Of a DNA stretch of 64,000 nt, positions 27,310 through 36,257 are shown piece by piece. The DNA comes from Novosphingobium sp. BW1. Lineage in GTDB: Bacteria; Pseudomonadota; Alphaproteobacteria; Sphingomonadales; Sphingomonadaceae. The translations under genes were made by a program, and so were the position numbers. Below the pieces are notes generated by a model. The model did no database searches and had not been told where the DNA came from. It was given only the letters and a program-made list of their open reading frames with translations. The stretch covers positions 186,001 to 250,000 of the forward strand of contig NZ_VIRF01000078.1 in the NCBI RefSeq assembly GCF_008107685.1, written 5' to 3'. Positions within the stretch are counted from its first letter, which is position 1, and each line of letters begins with the position of its first letter.

Positions 27310-29253
27310 TCACCCTCCCGGGTGGTAGAAATCGTAGATCGTGCGCGCCACGGCCGCGCTGACACCGGGCGCGCGCTGCAGGTCTTCCAGACTCGCCGCG
27401 CGCACCTTGCCCGCTGTCCCGAAGTGAAGCAGCAGTGCGCGCTTGCGCGCTGGGCCGATCCCAGGAATCTCGTCGAGCGGGCTTGCGGTGATGGCGCGGC
27501 TGCGCTTGGCGCGGTGCGCCCCTATGACGTAACGGTGGACTTCATCACGCAGGCGCTGGAGGTAGAACAGCACCGGGGAATTGACTGGCAGCATCTTCTC
27601 GCGCCCATCGGGAAAGTGGAACACCTCGCGCCCATCGCGCCCGTGGTGCGGGCCCTTGGCAATGGCGATCAGCGTCACGTCCTCGACGCCCAGTTCCTCC
27701 AGCGCCTCCCTGACCGCGCTCATCTGCCCTTTGCCGCCGTCGATCAGGACGAGGTCGGGCCAAGTACCGCTTTCGCGGTCCGGGTCCTCTTCCATCGCGC
27801 GGCCGAAACGGCGTGTCATCACCTCGCGCATCATCGCATAGTCGTCGTTCGACTGCGCCTCGCGGATGTTGAACTTGCGGTACTGGTTCTTCATGTAGCC
27901 TTCAGGCCCTGCGACCACCATCGCGCCCAGCGCCTTGGTCCCCTGAATATGCGAGTTGTCGTAGACCTCGATGCGCTGCGGGATCTCCGGCAGTTCCAGG
28001 AACTCGGCCATTTCGCGCATGACCTTGGCCTGCGTGCCGCGTTCGGCCAGACGCCTCTCCAGAGCTTCGACCGCATTGCGCGTCGCCTGCTCGATGAGGC
28101 GGCGGCGCGATCCGCGCTGCGGCACCGAGATCTCCACCTTGTGCCCCGCCAGTTCGCGGAAGGCTTCGGAAAGGAGTTCGCCTTCCGGAATTTCCCGGTC
28201 GACCAGAATCACGCGTGCGGGCGGAACCTCCTCATAGAACTGCGTAAGGAAGCTTTGCAGAACCTGCTCGTCGGAAAGGCCCTCGGTGTGGGTCGGGAAG
28301 AAGGCGCGGTGCCCCCAGTTCTGCCCACCGCGGATGAAGAAGGCCTGGATGCCGACCTGCCCGTTGTTGACCGCCATCGCGAAGATGTCGGCGCTGTCGA
28401 GCCCTTCGGCGTTGATCGCCTGGCTGCCCTGAATGAAGGTCGCTGCGCGCAGGCGGTCGCGCAGCATGGCCGCGCGCTCGAAATCGAGCGCTTCGGCGGC
28501 CTCGGCCATCTGCGCCTCAATCTTGCGCTGCACCGCGTTCGATTTGCCGCCCAGGAAGTCCTTGGCCTCACGCACCAATTCGGCATAGCCCGCCTCATCA
28601 ATGCGGCCCACGCACGGCGCCGAGCAGCGCTTGATCTGGTAGAGCAGACAAGGCCGATCACGACGCGCAAAAAAGCTGTCTGTACAGCTCCTTAGAAGAA
28701 ACAGCTTCTGAAGCGCATTAATCGTGGTGTTGACCGATCCCGCGCTGGCGAAGGGGCCATAGTAGTTCCCCTTGGCTTTGCGCGCACCGCGGTGCTTCAT
28801 GATCCGCGGGTAGTCGTGCTCGGCGCGCAGGAGAATGAAAGGAAACGATTTGTCGTCGCGCAAAAGCACGTTGTAGGCGGGACGATAGCGCTTGATCAGC
28901 TGCGCTTCCAAGAGCAGCGCCTCGGCCTCGGAATTGGTCGTAACGATAGTCATCGAGCGGGTCTGGCTGACCATGCGCTGGAGACGCGAGGGCAACCGCT
29001 CCCACTGTGTGTAGTTGGCCACCCGGTTGCGCAGCACGCGGGCCTTGCCGACGTACAGGACCTCCCCACGCGAATCCTGCATGCGGTAGACGCCCGGGCG
29101 CGTGGGCAGCGTACGCACGGTATCGCGGATCACTTCGACACCGGCTTCCAGGTCAGGCTTGTCCGACCCACGCACGGTGGAGGTGGCCCGATCCTCGTTA
29201 AAGCGTTCGGTGCCCTGGGGAGTTTCCGGAGTTCCGGCCGGTGTTCGCGACAT
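27310..29253 (-). CDS. uvrC: UvrABC excinuclease subunit C
   Basis: Makes the dual incisions in nucleotide excision repair. GIY-YIG domain (GVYRMQDSRGEVLYVGKA), a UVR motif region (IEAQMAEAAEALDFERAAML), the RNase H-like endonuclease (IEVYDNSHIQGTKALGAMVV, PDLVLIDGGKGQM) and C-terminal HhH repeats (EIPGIGPARKRALLLHFG). ATG 29253 with GGAGGA directly upstream gives 647 aa with a 40-residue polar head; longer frames run into the receptor gene. Confidence 0.97.
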   Translation of the reverse strand: MSRTPAGTPETPQGTERFNEDRATSTVRGSDKPDLEAGVEVIRDTVRTLPTRPGVYRMQDSRGEVLYVGKARVLRNRVANYTQWERLPSRLQRMVSQTRSMTIVTTNSEAEALLLEAQLIKRYRPAYNVLLRDDKSFPFILLRAEHDYPRIMKHRGARKAKGNYYGPFASAGSVNTTINALQKLFLLRSCTDSFFARRDRPCLLYQIKRCSAPCVGRIDEAGYAELVREAKDFLGGKSNAVQRKIEAQMAEAAEALDFERAAMLRDRLRAATFIQGSQAINAEGLDSADIFAMAVNNGQVGIQAFFIRGGQNWGHRAFFPTHTEGLSDEQVLQSFLTQFYEEVPPARVILVDREIPEGELLSEAFRELAGHKVEISVPQRGSRRRLIEQATRNAVEALERRLAERGTQAKVMREMAEFLELPEIPQRIEVYDNSHIQGTKALGAMVVAGPEGYMKNQYRKFNIREAQSNDDYAMMREVMTRRFGRAMEEDPDRESGTWPDLVLIDGGKGQMSAVREALEELGVEDVTLIAIAKGPHHGRDGREVFHFPDGREKMLPVNSPVLFYLQRLRDEVHRYVIGAHRAKRSRAITASPLDEIPGIGPARKRALLLHFGTAGKVRAASLEDLQRAPGVSAAVARTIYDFYHPGG

Positions 29254-29329
29254 GTCCTCCAGATAGGGGTACGGACGGCGCTTCTCCAGCCCCGTCCGCG
29301 TCCTATCCGCAGTTAAGCGGCGCCTGGCA

Positions 29330-32056
29330 TCAGAACAGCTTGCGGAAGTCGATGCCGATGACGCGCCCTTGCGGGTCGCGGTAGCCTCGCTGGTAGGCAA
29401 TCGGGATTTCGCCCCCGGCATTGGTCACCTTCTGACGCGAATCGAGGATGTTATCGACCGTGAAGGAGAGGCGCGAACCCTTGAGGAAGGGCATCTTCTG
29501 AACCAGATTTTCCTTGCCCCCCAAGTCCATGAAGATGCGCAGGTCGAGAACGAAGGTGCTGCCAAAGCGCAGGTCCGAGCTGTTCGGCGCACCCGTCCCG
29601 TTCACCTGCGTCGGGGCGCTCCATTCGCCCTTCAGGCGGGCGCCGTTGCCGTTGAGGAAGAAGCCGCCCTCGGCCTCGATCGAATGGCGCGGGGTTCCGC
29701 CAGCCGCCAGCGATTCGCCCGAAAGCTGATCAAGCACAGGGCTGTTCGGACCGATCCGCACGTCCTCGGACAGACGCCAGGTATGGTAGAGCGAGAGGTT
29801 CCAGCGCCCGCCCGGAGGACCACGGCGGGCTGGCGGCGGCGAGGCTGGCGCAGACACCCCTCCGGCGCGCGAAGGCGGACCGTCGGAATTGCAGATCCGC
29901 TCGCGCATCGCGGCGAGGCGCTCCTTGTCGATGGAGCCGTCCTCCTTGCGCAGACGCGCCAGCATCGGTTCGGGCAGCGCGGACAGGTCGGGCTCCTGTC
30001 CTTCTGCACACAGCGCTGCCTTGATCGCCTCGAAACGGGCCGGATCGAAGTTGCGCCCGCCAACAAGGCGTCCCGGACCACCCGGTCCACGGCGCGCATC
30101 GGAATTCTGGGGACGCGCCGGAGACGCTTGCGATGACGGTTCGGACTCGCCCAGGCTGCCGCTGATGTTGAACCCCCAGCGCACGTTCGAGCTCGACACC
30201 TTATCGAAAGTCACCGGACGCTGGTCGATGGCGATGAGCGAGCCGTTCTCATCACGCGTCACCCGGTCCGGGAACGCGGCCTCAATGGCAGGCGTCAGCA
30301 GGGGAAACGATTGCGAGACATTGTCCGAGCGGTTGCGGAAATACTCCAGGACGAGATTCGACCGGTCGAGGAAAGGCAGCTGCCAGTTGGCCGAGAGCTT
30401 GATGTCCCGCCGCTTCTCCTTGAGGAGATCCGGGTTGCCTCCGCTTGTCGCGGTCACCAGCGCCGTTGTCGAATTGGTGAAATCGTAGACCGAGACGTTG
30501 TAATTGACGATCTGCGGCGAGCCCAGCTGCGAGAGCGTGGGCGCGGCCTCTTCGCCCAGATACGTCGCCTGGAGCGTCAGCGTCTCAGTCGGCGACCAGG
30601 AGAGCCCGGCCGTCCAGTTGGTAAGCGTACCGAAGTCGGAGAGGTGGTTGATCCCGGCGCCCAGGTTCAGCGAGAGATCGCCGATGGCATCGAGGAAGTA
30701 GTTGTTCCGGCTGGTGATCGGCAGTGCCAGATTGACGCCCGCCGAAACGTCCCCCCGCGTCAGGCGCACGGTGTCGAACTCGCTGCGGGTGTCATCGCTG
30801 AGCGTGCGCGAATAATTGTACCCCGCCTTGAGTGTCAGGTTCGCATCACCCGCCGGAAGGCTGAGCGGTCGGCCCGACAACGTGGCCAGCGAGGTCAGCG
30901 CCAGCGTGCGGTTGCGCGCAAAGTCCACACCTGCCCCGGGAAGTTCAGGCAGCGCGCCCGCAATGTCGAGATCGCCAGCAAGAGCGTCGGCCTCGATGGC
31001 GCTGGTGTCGCGGCGGCGATCCACCCGGGTCGCGGTGTCGGTATAGGCCCCGTCTCCCGTGACACTGAGCTGCCAGCCATCGAGCTGCCGGTTGTAGCCA
31101 AGGCCACCCTCGAACAGGTCGGTCGAGACCCGCCGCGCGAGCGGATCGTCATAGGTGCGAATCTCGGAATTGCCCGCGCCGTCGCTCAACGTGAACGTGT
31201 CGAGGCCGGAGAGCGAATTGGTTACCGTGCGCGTGTACGCGACGTTCCCGGTGATCTGGCCGTTCATGCCGCCCTCGCCCAGGCCTTGCGTTACGGTGCC
31301 GTTGATCTCCAGTTCGGATTCGTCACCCGCCAGGCTGCGGAAGCGGCGGGGATCAGGGTCGCCGGCCACGCTCGGCATCTCGCCCTGTTCGCGCGCGATA
31401 CCCCGCTCGTCCTCGGTCAGCATCGAGGTTTCCGTCAGCTTGGCCGACAGATTGTAGCGGCGCGGGCCCGAAACGCTGAAGATGCCGGTTTCCAGCTCGT
31501 AGTTGTCATAGCCGCCGCGCGTCGGGCGATTGTATTCGCCCGCGCCGGTTCCCGCCGCGAAGTTGTCCTTGAGGATAAGGTTGACCACCCGCTGGTCCGC
31601 CGAATAACCGAATTGCAGCGCCACTTCCTCGGGCAGGACCTGCATCTGTCGGATGGCTTCGGGCGGAATGTTGCGCATCTCGCGCCAGCTGGTGATGCGC
31701 AGACCATTGACCAGCATCACCGGACGCCCTCCCCCGCGCCCACGTCCGCTTCCCGTCTGAGGTGAGATCGCCTCGAGCAGCTCGGCGATGGACGAAGCGC
31801 CATAGGCCGCGATGTCGCTTTCCTCGAAGGTCTGGATCGGCTCGTAGGGCGTATCAACAGCGCCGGGCAGCACGCTGCGGCCGGTCACGATGATCTCGTT
31901 GCCGATGACCGCGTCGGAACCGAGCGCCCCGCCGAGTTCTTCCTCGTCGTCCATATTCGTGGCCGTGCCGCCCGATGGGACCGACATGTCCTGGGCGGCG
32001 GCAAGTGCCGGCATCGAAACACTGGTGGCCAGGGCCAGAAGGTAGGTCAGTCGCAA
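29330..32056 (-). CDS. TonB-dependent outer-membrane receptor with large insertion
   Basis: Outer-membrane active transporter. TTG 32056, 5 nt after GGAGA, gives a signal peptide (RLTYLLALATSVSMPALAAA) and 908 residues; the open frame to 32926 is antisense to infA and maf and is discarded. The plug domain holds DIAAYGASSIAELLEAI and VMLVNGLRIT; the barrel follows to a terminal phenylalanine (DFRKLF). Residues about 635-745 form an unusual Pro/Gly/Arg-rich insertion with a helical, two-cysteine centre. No SusD or TonB gene is nearby; substrate unknown. An inverted repeat lies upstream. Confidence 0.88.
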   Translation of the reverse strand: MRLTYLLALATSVSMPALAAAQDMSVPSGGTATNMDDEEELGGALGSDAVIGNEIIVTGRSVLPGAVDTPYEPIQTFEESDIAAYGASSIAELLEAISPQTGSGRGRGGGRPVMLVNGLRITSWREMRNIPPEAIRQMQVLPEEVALQFGYSADQRVVNLILKDNFAAGTGAGEYNRPTRGGYDNYELETGIFSVSGPRRYNLSAKLTETSMLTEDERGIAREQGEMPSVAGDPDPRRFRSLAGDESELEINGTVTQGLGEGGMNGQITGNVAYTRTVTNSLSGLDTFTLSDGAGNSEIRTYDDPLARRVSTDLFEGGLGYNRQLDGWQLSVTGDGAYTDTATRVDRRRDTSAIEADALAGDLDIAGALPELPGAGVDFARNRTLALTSLATLSGRPLSLPAGDANLTLKAGYNYSRTLSDDTRSEFDTVRLTRGDVSAGVNLALPITSRNNYFLDAIGDLSLNLGAGINHLSDFGTLTNWTAGLSWSPTETLTLQATYLGEEAAPTLSQLGSPQIVNYNVSVYDFTNSTTALVTATSGGNPDLLKEKRRDIKLSANWQLPFLDRSNLVLEYFRNRSDNVSQSFPLLTPAIEAAFPDRVTRDENGSLIAIDQRPVTFDKVSSSNVRWGFNISGSLGESEPSSQASPARPQNSDARRGPGGPGRLVGGRNFDPARFEAIKAALCAEGQEPDLSALPEPMLARLRKEDGSIDKERLAAMRERICNSDGPPSRAGGVSAPASPPPARRGPPGGRWNLSLYHTWRLSEDVRIGPNSPVLDQLSGESLAAGGTPRHSIEAEGGFFLNGNGARLKGEWSAPTQVNGTGAPNSSDLRFGSTFVLDLRIFMDLGGKENLVQKMPFLKGSRLSFTVDNILDSRQKVTNAGGEIPIAYQRGYRDPQGRVIGIDFRKLF

Positions 32057-32147
32057 ACACTGTCTCCGTAAAGAAATTCGGCCTCTCCCTGTGACGTCCT
32101 GCTGCCGTTTTGGATGTGCTTCGACAAGCCTTCGCGCGGTATCACTT

Positions 32148-32173
32148 TGTCGCAAATTGTGGGCCCTGCGACA
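32148..32173. promoter_or_regulatory. Inverted repeat between TonB receptor and infA
   Basis: TGTCGCA (32148-32154) pairs perfectly with TGCGACA (32167-32173) across 12 nt, about 90 bp upstream of the receptor start and 110 bp upstream of infA. It overlaps the sequence GTCGCAAATTGT, close to GTCACAAATTGT before the RND operon. Confidence 0.35.
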
Positions 32174-32284
32174 TGCGAATAAGTCCCGATTGGCCTTCTT
32201 GTTGCGTGAAGGCTTCCATTTTGAGCGGTTGATGGCTATGTCGCGCCGCAAACACCCTACGAAACGATTGGATATTGATCGCCA

Positions 32285-32536
32285 ATGGCGAAAGAAGAAC
32301 TTCTCGAAATGCGCGGCCGCATCGTTGAGCTGCTGCCCAACGCCATGTTCCGCGTCGAACTGGAAAACGGCCATGAGATCCTCGGCCACACTGCAGGCAA
32401 GATGCGCAAGAACCGCATCCGTGTCCTGGTGGGCGACGAGGTGCTGGTCGAACTGACCCCCTACGACCTGACCAAGGGCCGTATCACCTACCGCTTCATG
32501 CCCGGACGCGGCGGCCCCGGCGGCTACTCGTCCTGA
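32285..32536 (+). CDS. infA: Translation initiation factor IF-1
   Basis: Small OB-fold (S1) protein binding the ribosomal A site. [39 protein letters not shown] and [12 protein letters not shown] identify it. At 83 residues it is longer than the 72 of E. coli owing to a Gly-rich tail ([10 protein letters not shown]) common in alphaproteobacteria. First of four closely spaced + strand genes. Confidence 0.97.
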   Translation: MAKEELLEMRGRIVELLPNAMFRVELENGHEILGHTAGKMRKNRIRVLVGDEVLVELTPYDLTKGRITYRFMPGRGGPGGYSS

Positions 32537-32554
32537 TCTCCCAGTTGATCCGCC

Positions 32555-33151
32555 ATGACCGAGAATACTGACGCGGCGCCTGCGCCGCGCCTGGTCCTGG
32601 CCTCTGCCAGCCCGCGCCGCCGCGAATTGCTCGCGCGGCTCGGGGTGACACCCGAAGCGATCTGCGCCGCCGACATCGACGAGACGCCTGCAAAGGCCGA
32701 ACCCCCCCGTGTCTACGCCCGCCGCATGGCGCGCGAAAAGGCACTGGCGATCCTTGGCAGCGATACGCACATCCTCGCGGGCGATACCGTGGTCTCCTGT
32801 GGACGCCGCATCCTGCCCAAGGCCGAGGACGAGGCGACCGCACGCACTTGCCTCAAGCTGCTCTCGGGCCGTCGCCACCGCGTCCTCAGCGCGATTGCCC
32901 TGCGCCATCCCGATGGCACGCTGCACGAACGCCTGAGCGAAACCGTTGTGCGCTTCAAGACCCTAACCGCCGAAGAGATCGATGGCTACATCGCCAGTGG
33001 CGACTGGAACGGCAAGGCCGGTGGCTACGCCATTCAGGGCCGCGCCGAGGGCCTGATCGCCTGGATCCAGGGCAGCCATTCGGCTGTCGTCGGCCTGCCC
33101 CTGTTCGAAGCCCGCGCCCTGCTCAAGGCCGCCGGCTTCCCCCTCACCTGA
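32555..33151 (+). CDS. maf: Maf-like nucleotide pyrophosphatase
   Basis: House-cleaning NTP pyrophosphatase (dTTP/UTP or m7GTP). Signature LVLASASPRRRELLARLGV at the N-terminus, DETP, then GDTVV and the GKAGGYAIQGRAE region, with 198 residues. Nineteen nt behind infA and 8 nt ahead of the RNase gene; same operon. Confidence 0.94.
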   Translation: MTENTDAAPAPRLVLASASPRRRELLARLGVTPEAICAADIDETPAKAEPPRVYARRMAREKALAILGSDTHILAGDTVVSCGRRILPKAEDEATARTCLKLLSGRRHRVLSAIALRHPDGTLHERLSETVVRFKTLTAEEIDGYIASGDWNGKAGGYAIQGRAEGLIAWIQGSHSAVVGLPLFEARALLKAAGFPLT

Positions 33152-33158
33152 CATTTCG

Positions 33159-34133
33159 ATGCCTCGCTGGCTGATCGAGAACGGCATCGGCGAGACCCGC
33201 GCCGTCCTTGTGGAGGGCGGCGAAGTACTGGCCGCACGCCTCTTTCTGCCAGGCGAGTTGCGCGCGGGCGCCGTCATCGAGGCCAGGCTTGTCGCACGCC
33301 AATCCGGTTCCCGGCGCGGCACCGTGCGCCTGCCATCGGGTGAGGAAGCCCTGATCGACGGACTTGAGAAGAGCGCCAGCGAGGGTGCGCCCTTGCGTGT
33401 TGTCGTCACGCGAAGCGCCATCCGCGAAGGCAGCCGCGTCAAGCGCATGCAGGTGCGCCCGACCGACAAGGCGCCCTGCCCCCCGCCCTCGCCGCGCGAG
33501 GAACTGGAACGCGATGGCTATCCCGTCGAGGAGGTGCGCCGCTTCCCGGACGATACCTGGCCCGAACTCGTGTCTCAGGCGCTCGACGGGCAGGTCGCCT
33601 TTACCGGCGGCACGCTCCTTGTCAGTCCGACGCCGGCAATGACGCTGATCGACATCGACGGCGCCCTCCCCCCAGCCACTCTGGCCATGGCCGCAGTCCC
33701 GGCGATTGCCACGTGCATCGGACAACTTGATCTCAACGGGGCGATCGGCATCGATTTCCCTTCGCTCGAGCGAAAGGACCAGCGCCGCGCCGTAGATACG
33801 GCTCTTGCCGCAGCGCTCGACCACTGGCCGCACCAGTCCACGGCCATGAACGGCTTTGGCTTCGTCCAGCTCGTCGCTCGCTGCGAAGGGCCCTCCCTGC
33901 TGCATCGGGTGCACAACGATCCTGCCGGTACCGGCGCACGCCTGCTGCTGCGCCGGGCCGAAGCCGTCGCCGAGCCGGGCACCCTCCTCCTTGGCGCCTC
34001 GCGCGCGGTGCGCGCTGCGGTACACCCCGAGTGGGAAGAGGAACTTGCCCGTCGCACCGGCCGTACGCTGCGCTGGAGCGTGGACGATGGCCTTGCGCCT
34101 GGCGGTGGTTTCGCGCAGGCCGTCGCATCATGA
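33159..34133 (+). CDS. Minimal RNase E/G-like protein
   Basis: A 324-residue relative of the RNase E/G catalytic core. An S1-like N-terminal region (LAARLFLPGELRAGAVIEAR, SGEEALIDGL) is followed by the nuclease part with LIDIDGAL and GAIGIDFPSL, where aspartates match the two metal ligands of RNase E. The 5' sensor is shortened and the zinc-link CPxC found in RNase E and G is absent, so the oligomer, or the activity, may differ. Position between maf and yacG is conserved in sphingomonads. True RNase E is not in this window. Confidence 0.85.
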   Translation: MPRWLIENGIGETRAVLVEGGEVLAARLFLPGELRAGAVIEARLVARQSGSRRGTVRLPSGEEALIDGLEKSASEGAPLRVVVTRSAIREGSRVKRMQVRPTDKAPCPPPSPREELERDGYPVEEVRRFPDDTWPELVSQALDGQVAFTGGTLLVSPTPAMTLIDIDGALPPATLAMAAVPAIATCIGQLDLNGAIGIDFPSLERKDQRRAVDTALAAALDHWPHQSTAMNGFGFVQLVARCEGPSLLHRVHNDPAGTGARLLLRRAEAVAEPGTLLLGASRAVRAAVHPEWEEELARRTGRTLRWSVDDGLAPGGGFAQAVAS

Positions 34134-34321
34134 CGACTCCCAAACGCACCTGCCCCATCTGCCGCAAGGCCCGGTCCGAGGAACATTCTCCCTTTTGTTC
34201 AAAGCGCTGCCGGGACCGCGACCTACTGCAATGGCTTGATGGCGGCTACGCCCTTCCGGGACCTCCCGATCTTTCTTCAAGCGATTTGGCCCCGTTTTCC
34301 GGGGATCAGGACGAAGATTGA
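34130..34321 (+). CDS. yacG: DNA gyrase inhibitor YacG
   Basis: Zinc-ribbon protein of 63 residues. Cys8, Cys11, Cys23 and Cys27 (CPICRK, FCSKRC) form the zinc site, followed by RDLLQWLDGGYALPG. YacG inhibits gyrase in E. coli. The ATG overlaps the preceding stop by 4 nt (ATGA). Confidence 0.93.
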   Translation: MTTPKRTCPICRKARSEEHSPFCSKRCRDRDLLQWLDGGYALPGPPDLSSSDLAPFSGDQDED

Positions 34322-34419
34322 AAAAACTTGCCAATTTAGGGCTTGCAACGAATCAATCCCTTCTTCATAGGCCCGCAACCAGCTGATCGGCGGCGAACGA
34401 AAACCCCGATCATGAAGAT

Positions 34420-34495
34420 GCCCGAGTAGCTCAGTTGGTAGAGCATGCGACTGAAAATCGCAGTGTCGGTGGTTCGAATCCGCCCTCGGGCACCA
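34420..34495 (+). tRNA. tRNA-Phe (GAA)
   Basis: A 76-nt tRNA with encoded CCA. Acceptor GCCCGAG pairs with CTCGGGC, D-arm GCTCAGTTGGTAGAGC, anticodon stem TGCGA/TCGCA with loop CTGAAAA (anticodon GAA), and T-arm GGTTCGAATCC. Confidence 0.98.
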
Positions 34496-35054
34496 CTTCC
34501 CCAAGAAGCTGGTGCAACGCTGAAATCCTAAAAACCTTAGGCAAGTCAGCACCTCAGCCAGAATTACAGATTATATCTTTTCCGCAAGCGTCGTGTCGAC
34601 CGGCACCTCTGAGAGCTGGAACAACTCGCCGGTGTGAAACCTTTTTCACTTGGCTTGCGACCTCGCCCCTTCGAGATTGCTCTCCGTCGCGCGCACCCTT
34701 TGCCGGGAGCACGCGTCGCGCGTGCCCGTGCCCGAGGCGGCTCCTCCTCCTCCAAACCTCCGCTGCTTCGGCACGGGCGCGCAAAAACGCAAGGCCCCAG
34801 GCCCGGCCAGCCCCTCCCGTAAGCGCACGAATGCGGGGAGCTGCGACACCGCGCCGCTTTCCTAACAGACGCGAATTGCCACTAGTTGCCCTCGCGCAAG
34901 AGCACACATCTCACCGCAAACGGCTGATACGCGGGAATATTCTGTTCGGACGCCGAATTCAGTCGTCACAAATTGTCGCACAGCGTCCACAAGTGCTTGC
35001 GCTGCGCTACAATTCTTTCGATACGGCGCATTCCCCGCGACTGAGGTTACCGGC
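34496..35054. other. 559-bp intergenic space with no convincing gene
   Basis: Between tRNA-Phe and the RND operon. It holds a weak hairpin just after the tRNA (CCTAA/TTAGG near 34529-34543), a long imperfect GC-rich hairpin around 34724-34782, the sequence GTCACAAATTGT near 34968-34979, and a TACAAT (about 35009-35014) that could be the -10 of the efflux operon. No open frame shows protein-like composition. Confidence 0.5.
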
Positions 35055-36251
35055 TTGTACTACTCCCCATTTTCGCATGCCTTCCACCATTGCAAACCGG
35101 CTCTTGCGGCCCTCATGCTCGCAAGTGTCGCGGTTTCTGGCTGTTCGCAGCAGGACGCAGGCCCCGGAATGGGCGGGCGCGAAGTCGAAGTGGGGATCAT
35201 CGAGGCTAAGCCCAGCACGGTGCCGATGCCGGTTTCGCTGAACGCACGCACGGTCGCCTACGAAACCTCCGAAGTGCGCCCCCAGGTAACGGGCGTGATC
35301 AAGAAGATCTACTTCACGCAAGGCTCCACCGTCCGGGCCGGACAACCACTCTATCAGATCGATCCCAGCCTCTACCGCGCGGCCGTCCACGAAGCCGAAG
35401 CCAACCTCGCCAGCGCGAAGGCCACGGCCGAATCCACCAAGGCCCGCGCCGCGCGCCTCAAGCCGCTCGCCGAGATGGAAGCCGTCGCCCGGCAGGACTA
35501 TACCGATGCCAAGGCCGATGCAGGCGTCGCGCAGGCCGCCATCGCGCAGGCTAGCGCCGCGCTGGAGACCGCGCGTGTCAACCTGCGCTTTTCCACCGTC
35601 CCGGCCCCGATCTCGGGCACCATCGGACGCAACCTTGTGACCGTCGGCGCGCTCGTCAGCGACAGCCAGGCCGATCCCATGGCGGTGATCCAGCGCACCG
35701 ACCCGATGTACGTCGACATGCAGCAGTCGGCCTCCGAGCTTATCGCGCTGCGCCGTCAGCTGAGCCAGGGCGGCGCGGAACCAGGCAGCACCGAAGTGCG
35801 CCTCCAGCTCGACGACGGCACCGACTACGGATTGCCCGGCCAAGTCCAGTTCTCCGAAGTGACCGTCAACCAGGACACGGGCACGGTCACATTGCGCGCG
35901 CAGTTCCCCAATCCTGAAGGGCTGCTCCTGCCCGGCATGTTCGCTACCGCCATCTTCGACCAGGCCCGCAACCCGGGCGCCTTCCTCGTTCCCCAGGGCG
36001 CCGTCCAGCGCGATTTCGACGGGACGGGGTACGTCATGCTGGCAGGGCCGGACGGCAAGGCGGTTCGCCGCAACCTTGATGCCGGGCGCACCTACAAGGA
36101 GTTCTTCGTCGTCACCAAGGGCCTGAAGAAGGGCGACAGGATCATCGTGCAAGGCCTCAACGGCCTCAGACAGGGTATGCCCGTCAAGGCCATAGCCGCC
36201 TCGGAGCCACAGCCGGTCGAACGCCCCAGGCCAGCCGGGCAGGGTCGTTAA
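35055..36251 (+). CDS. RND efflux periplasmic adaptor (AcrA/MexA type)
   Basis: Membrane-fusion lipoprotein joining the inner pump and outer channel. The lipobox VSGC gives mature Cys near residue 30. The lipoyl half VRPQVTGVIKKIYFTQGSTV and its partner, an alpha-helical hairpin (residues about 105-175), and beta-barrel region LPGMFATAIFD are all visible; 398 aa. TTG 35055 is 8 nt after TGAGG, a better start than any nearby ATG. Six nt upstream of the permease gene. Confidence 0.95.
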   Translation: MYYSPFSHAFHHCKPALAALMLASVAVSGCSQQDAGPGMGGREVEVGIIEAKPSTVPMPVSLNARTVAYETSEVRPQVTGVIKKIYFTQGSTVRAGQPLYQIDPSLYRAAVHEAEANLASAKATAESTKARAARLKPLAEMEAVARQDYTDAKADAGVAQAAIAQASAALETARVNLRFSTVPAPISGTIGRNLVTVGALVSDSQADPMAVIQRTDPMYVDMQQSASELIALRRQLSQGGAEPGSTEVRLQLDDGTDYGLPGQVQFSEVTVNQDTGTVTLRAQFPNPEGLLLPGMFATAIFDQARNPGAFLVPQGAVQRDFDGTGYVMLAGPDGKAVRRNLDAGRTYKEFFVVTKGLKKGDRIIVQGLNGLRQGMPVKAIAASEPQPVERPRPAGQGR

Positions 36252-36257
36252 GCTCCT

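Noticed and set aside
32057..32926. Upstream extension of the TonB receptor frame
   Set aside because: It is antisense to infA and maf and precedes a clear signal peptide with its own ribosome binding site at TTG 32056.
34277..34552. - strand frame with PRADSNHRHCDFQSHALPTELL
   Set aside because: This peptide is the well-known false translation of a tRNA gene in reverse; the DNA is tRNA-Phe.
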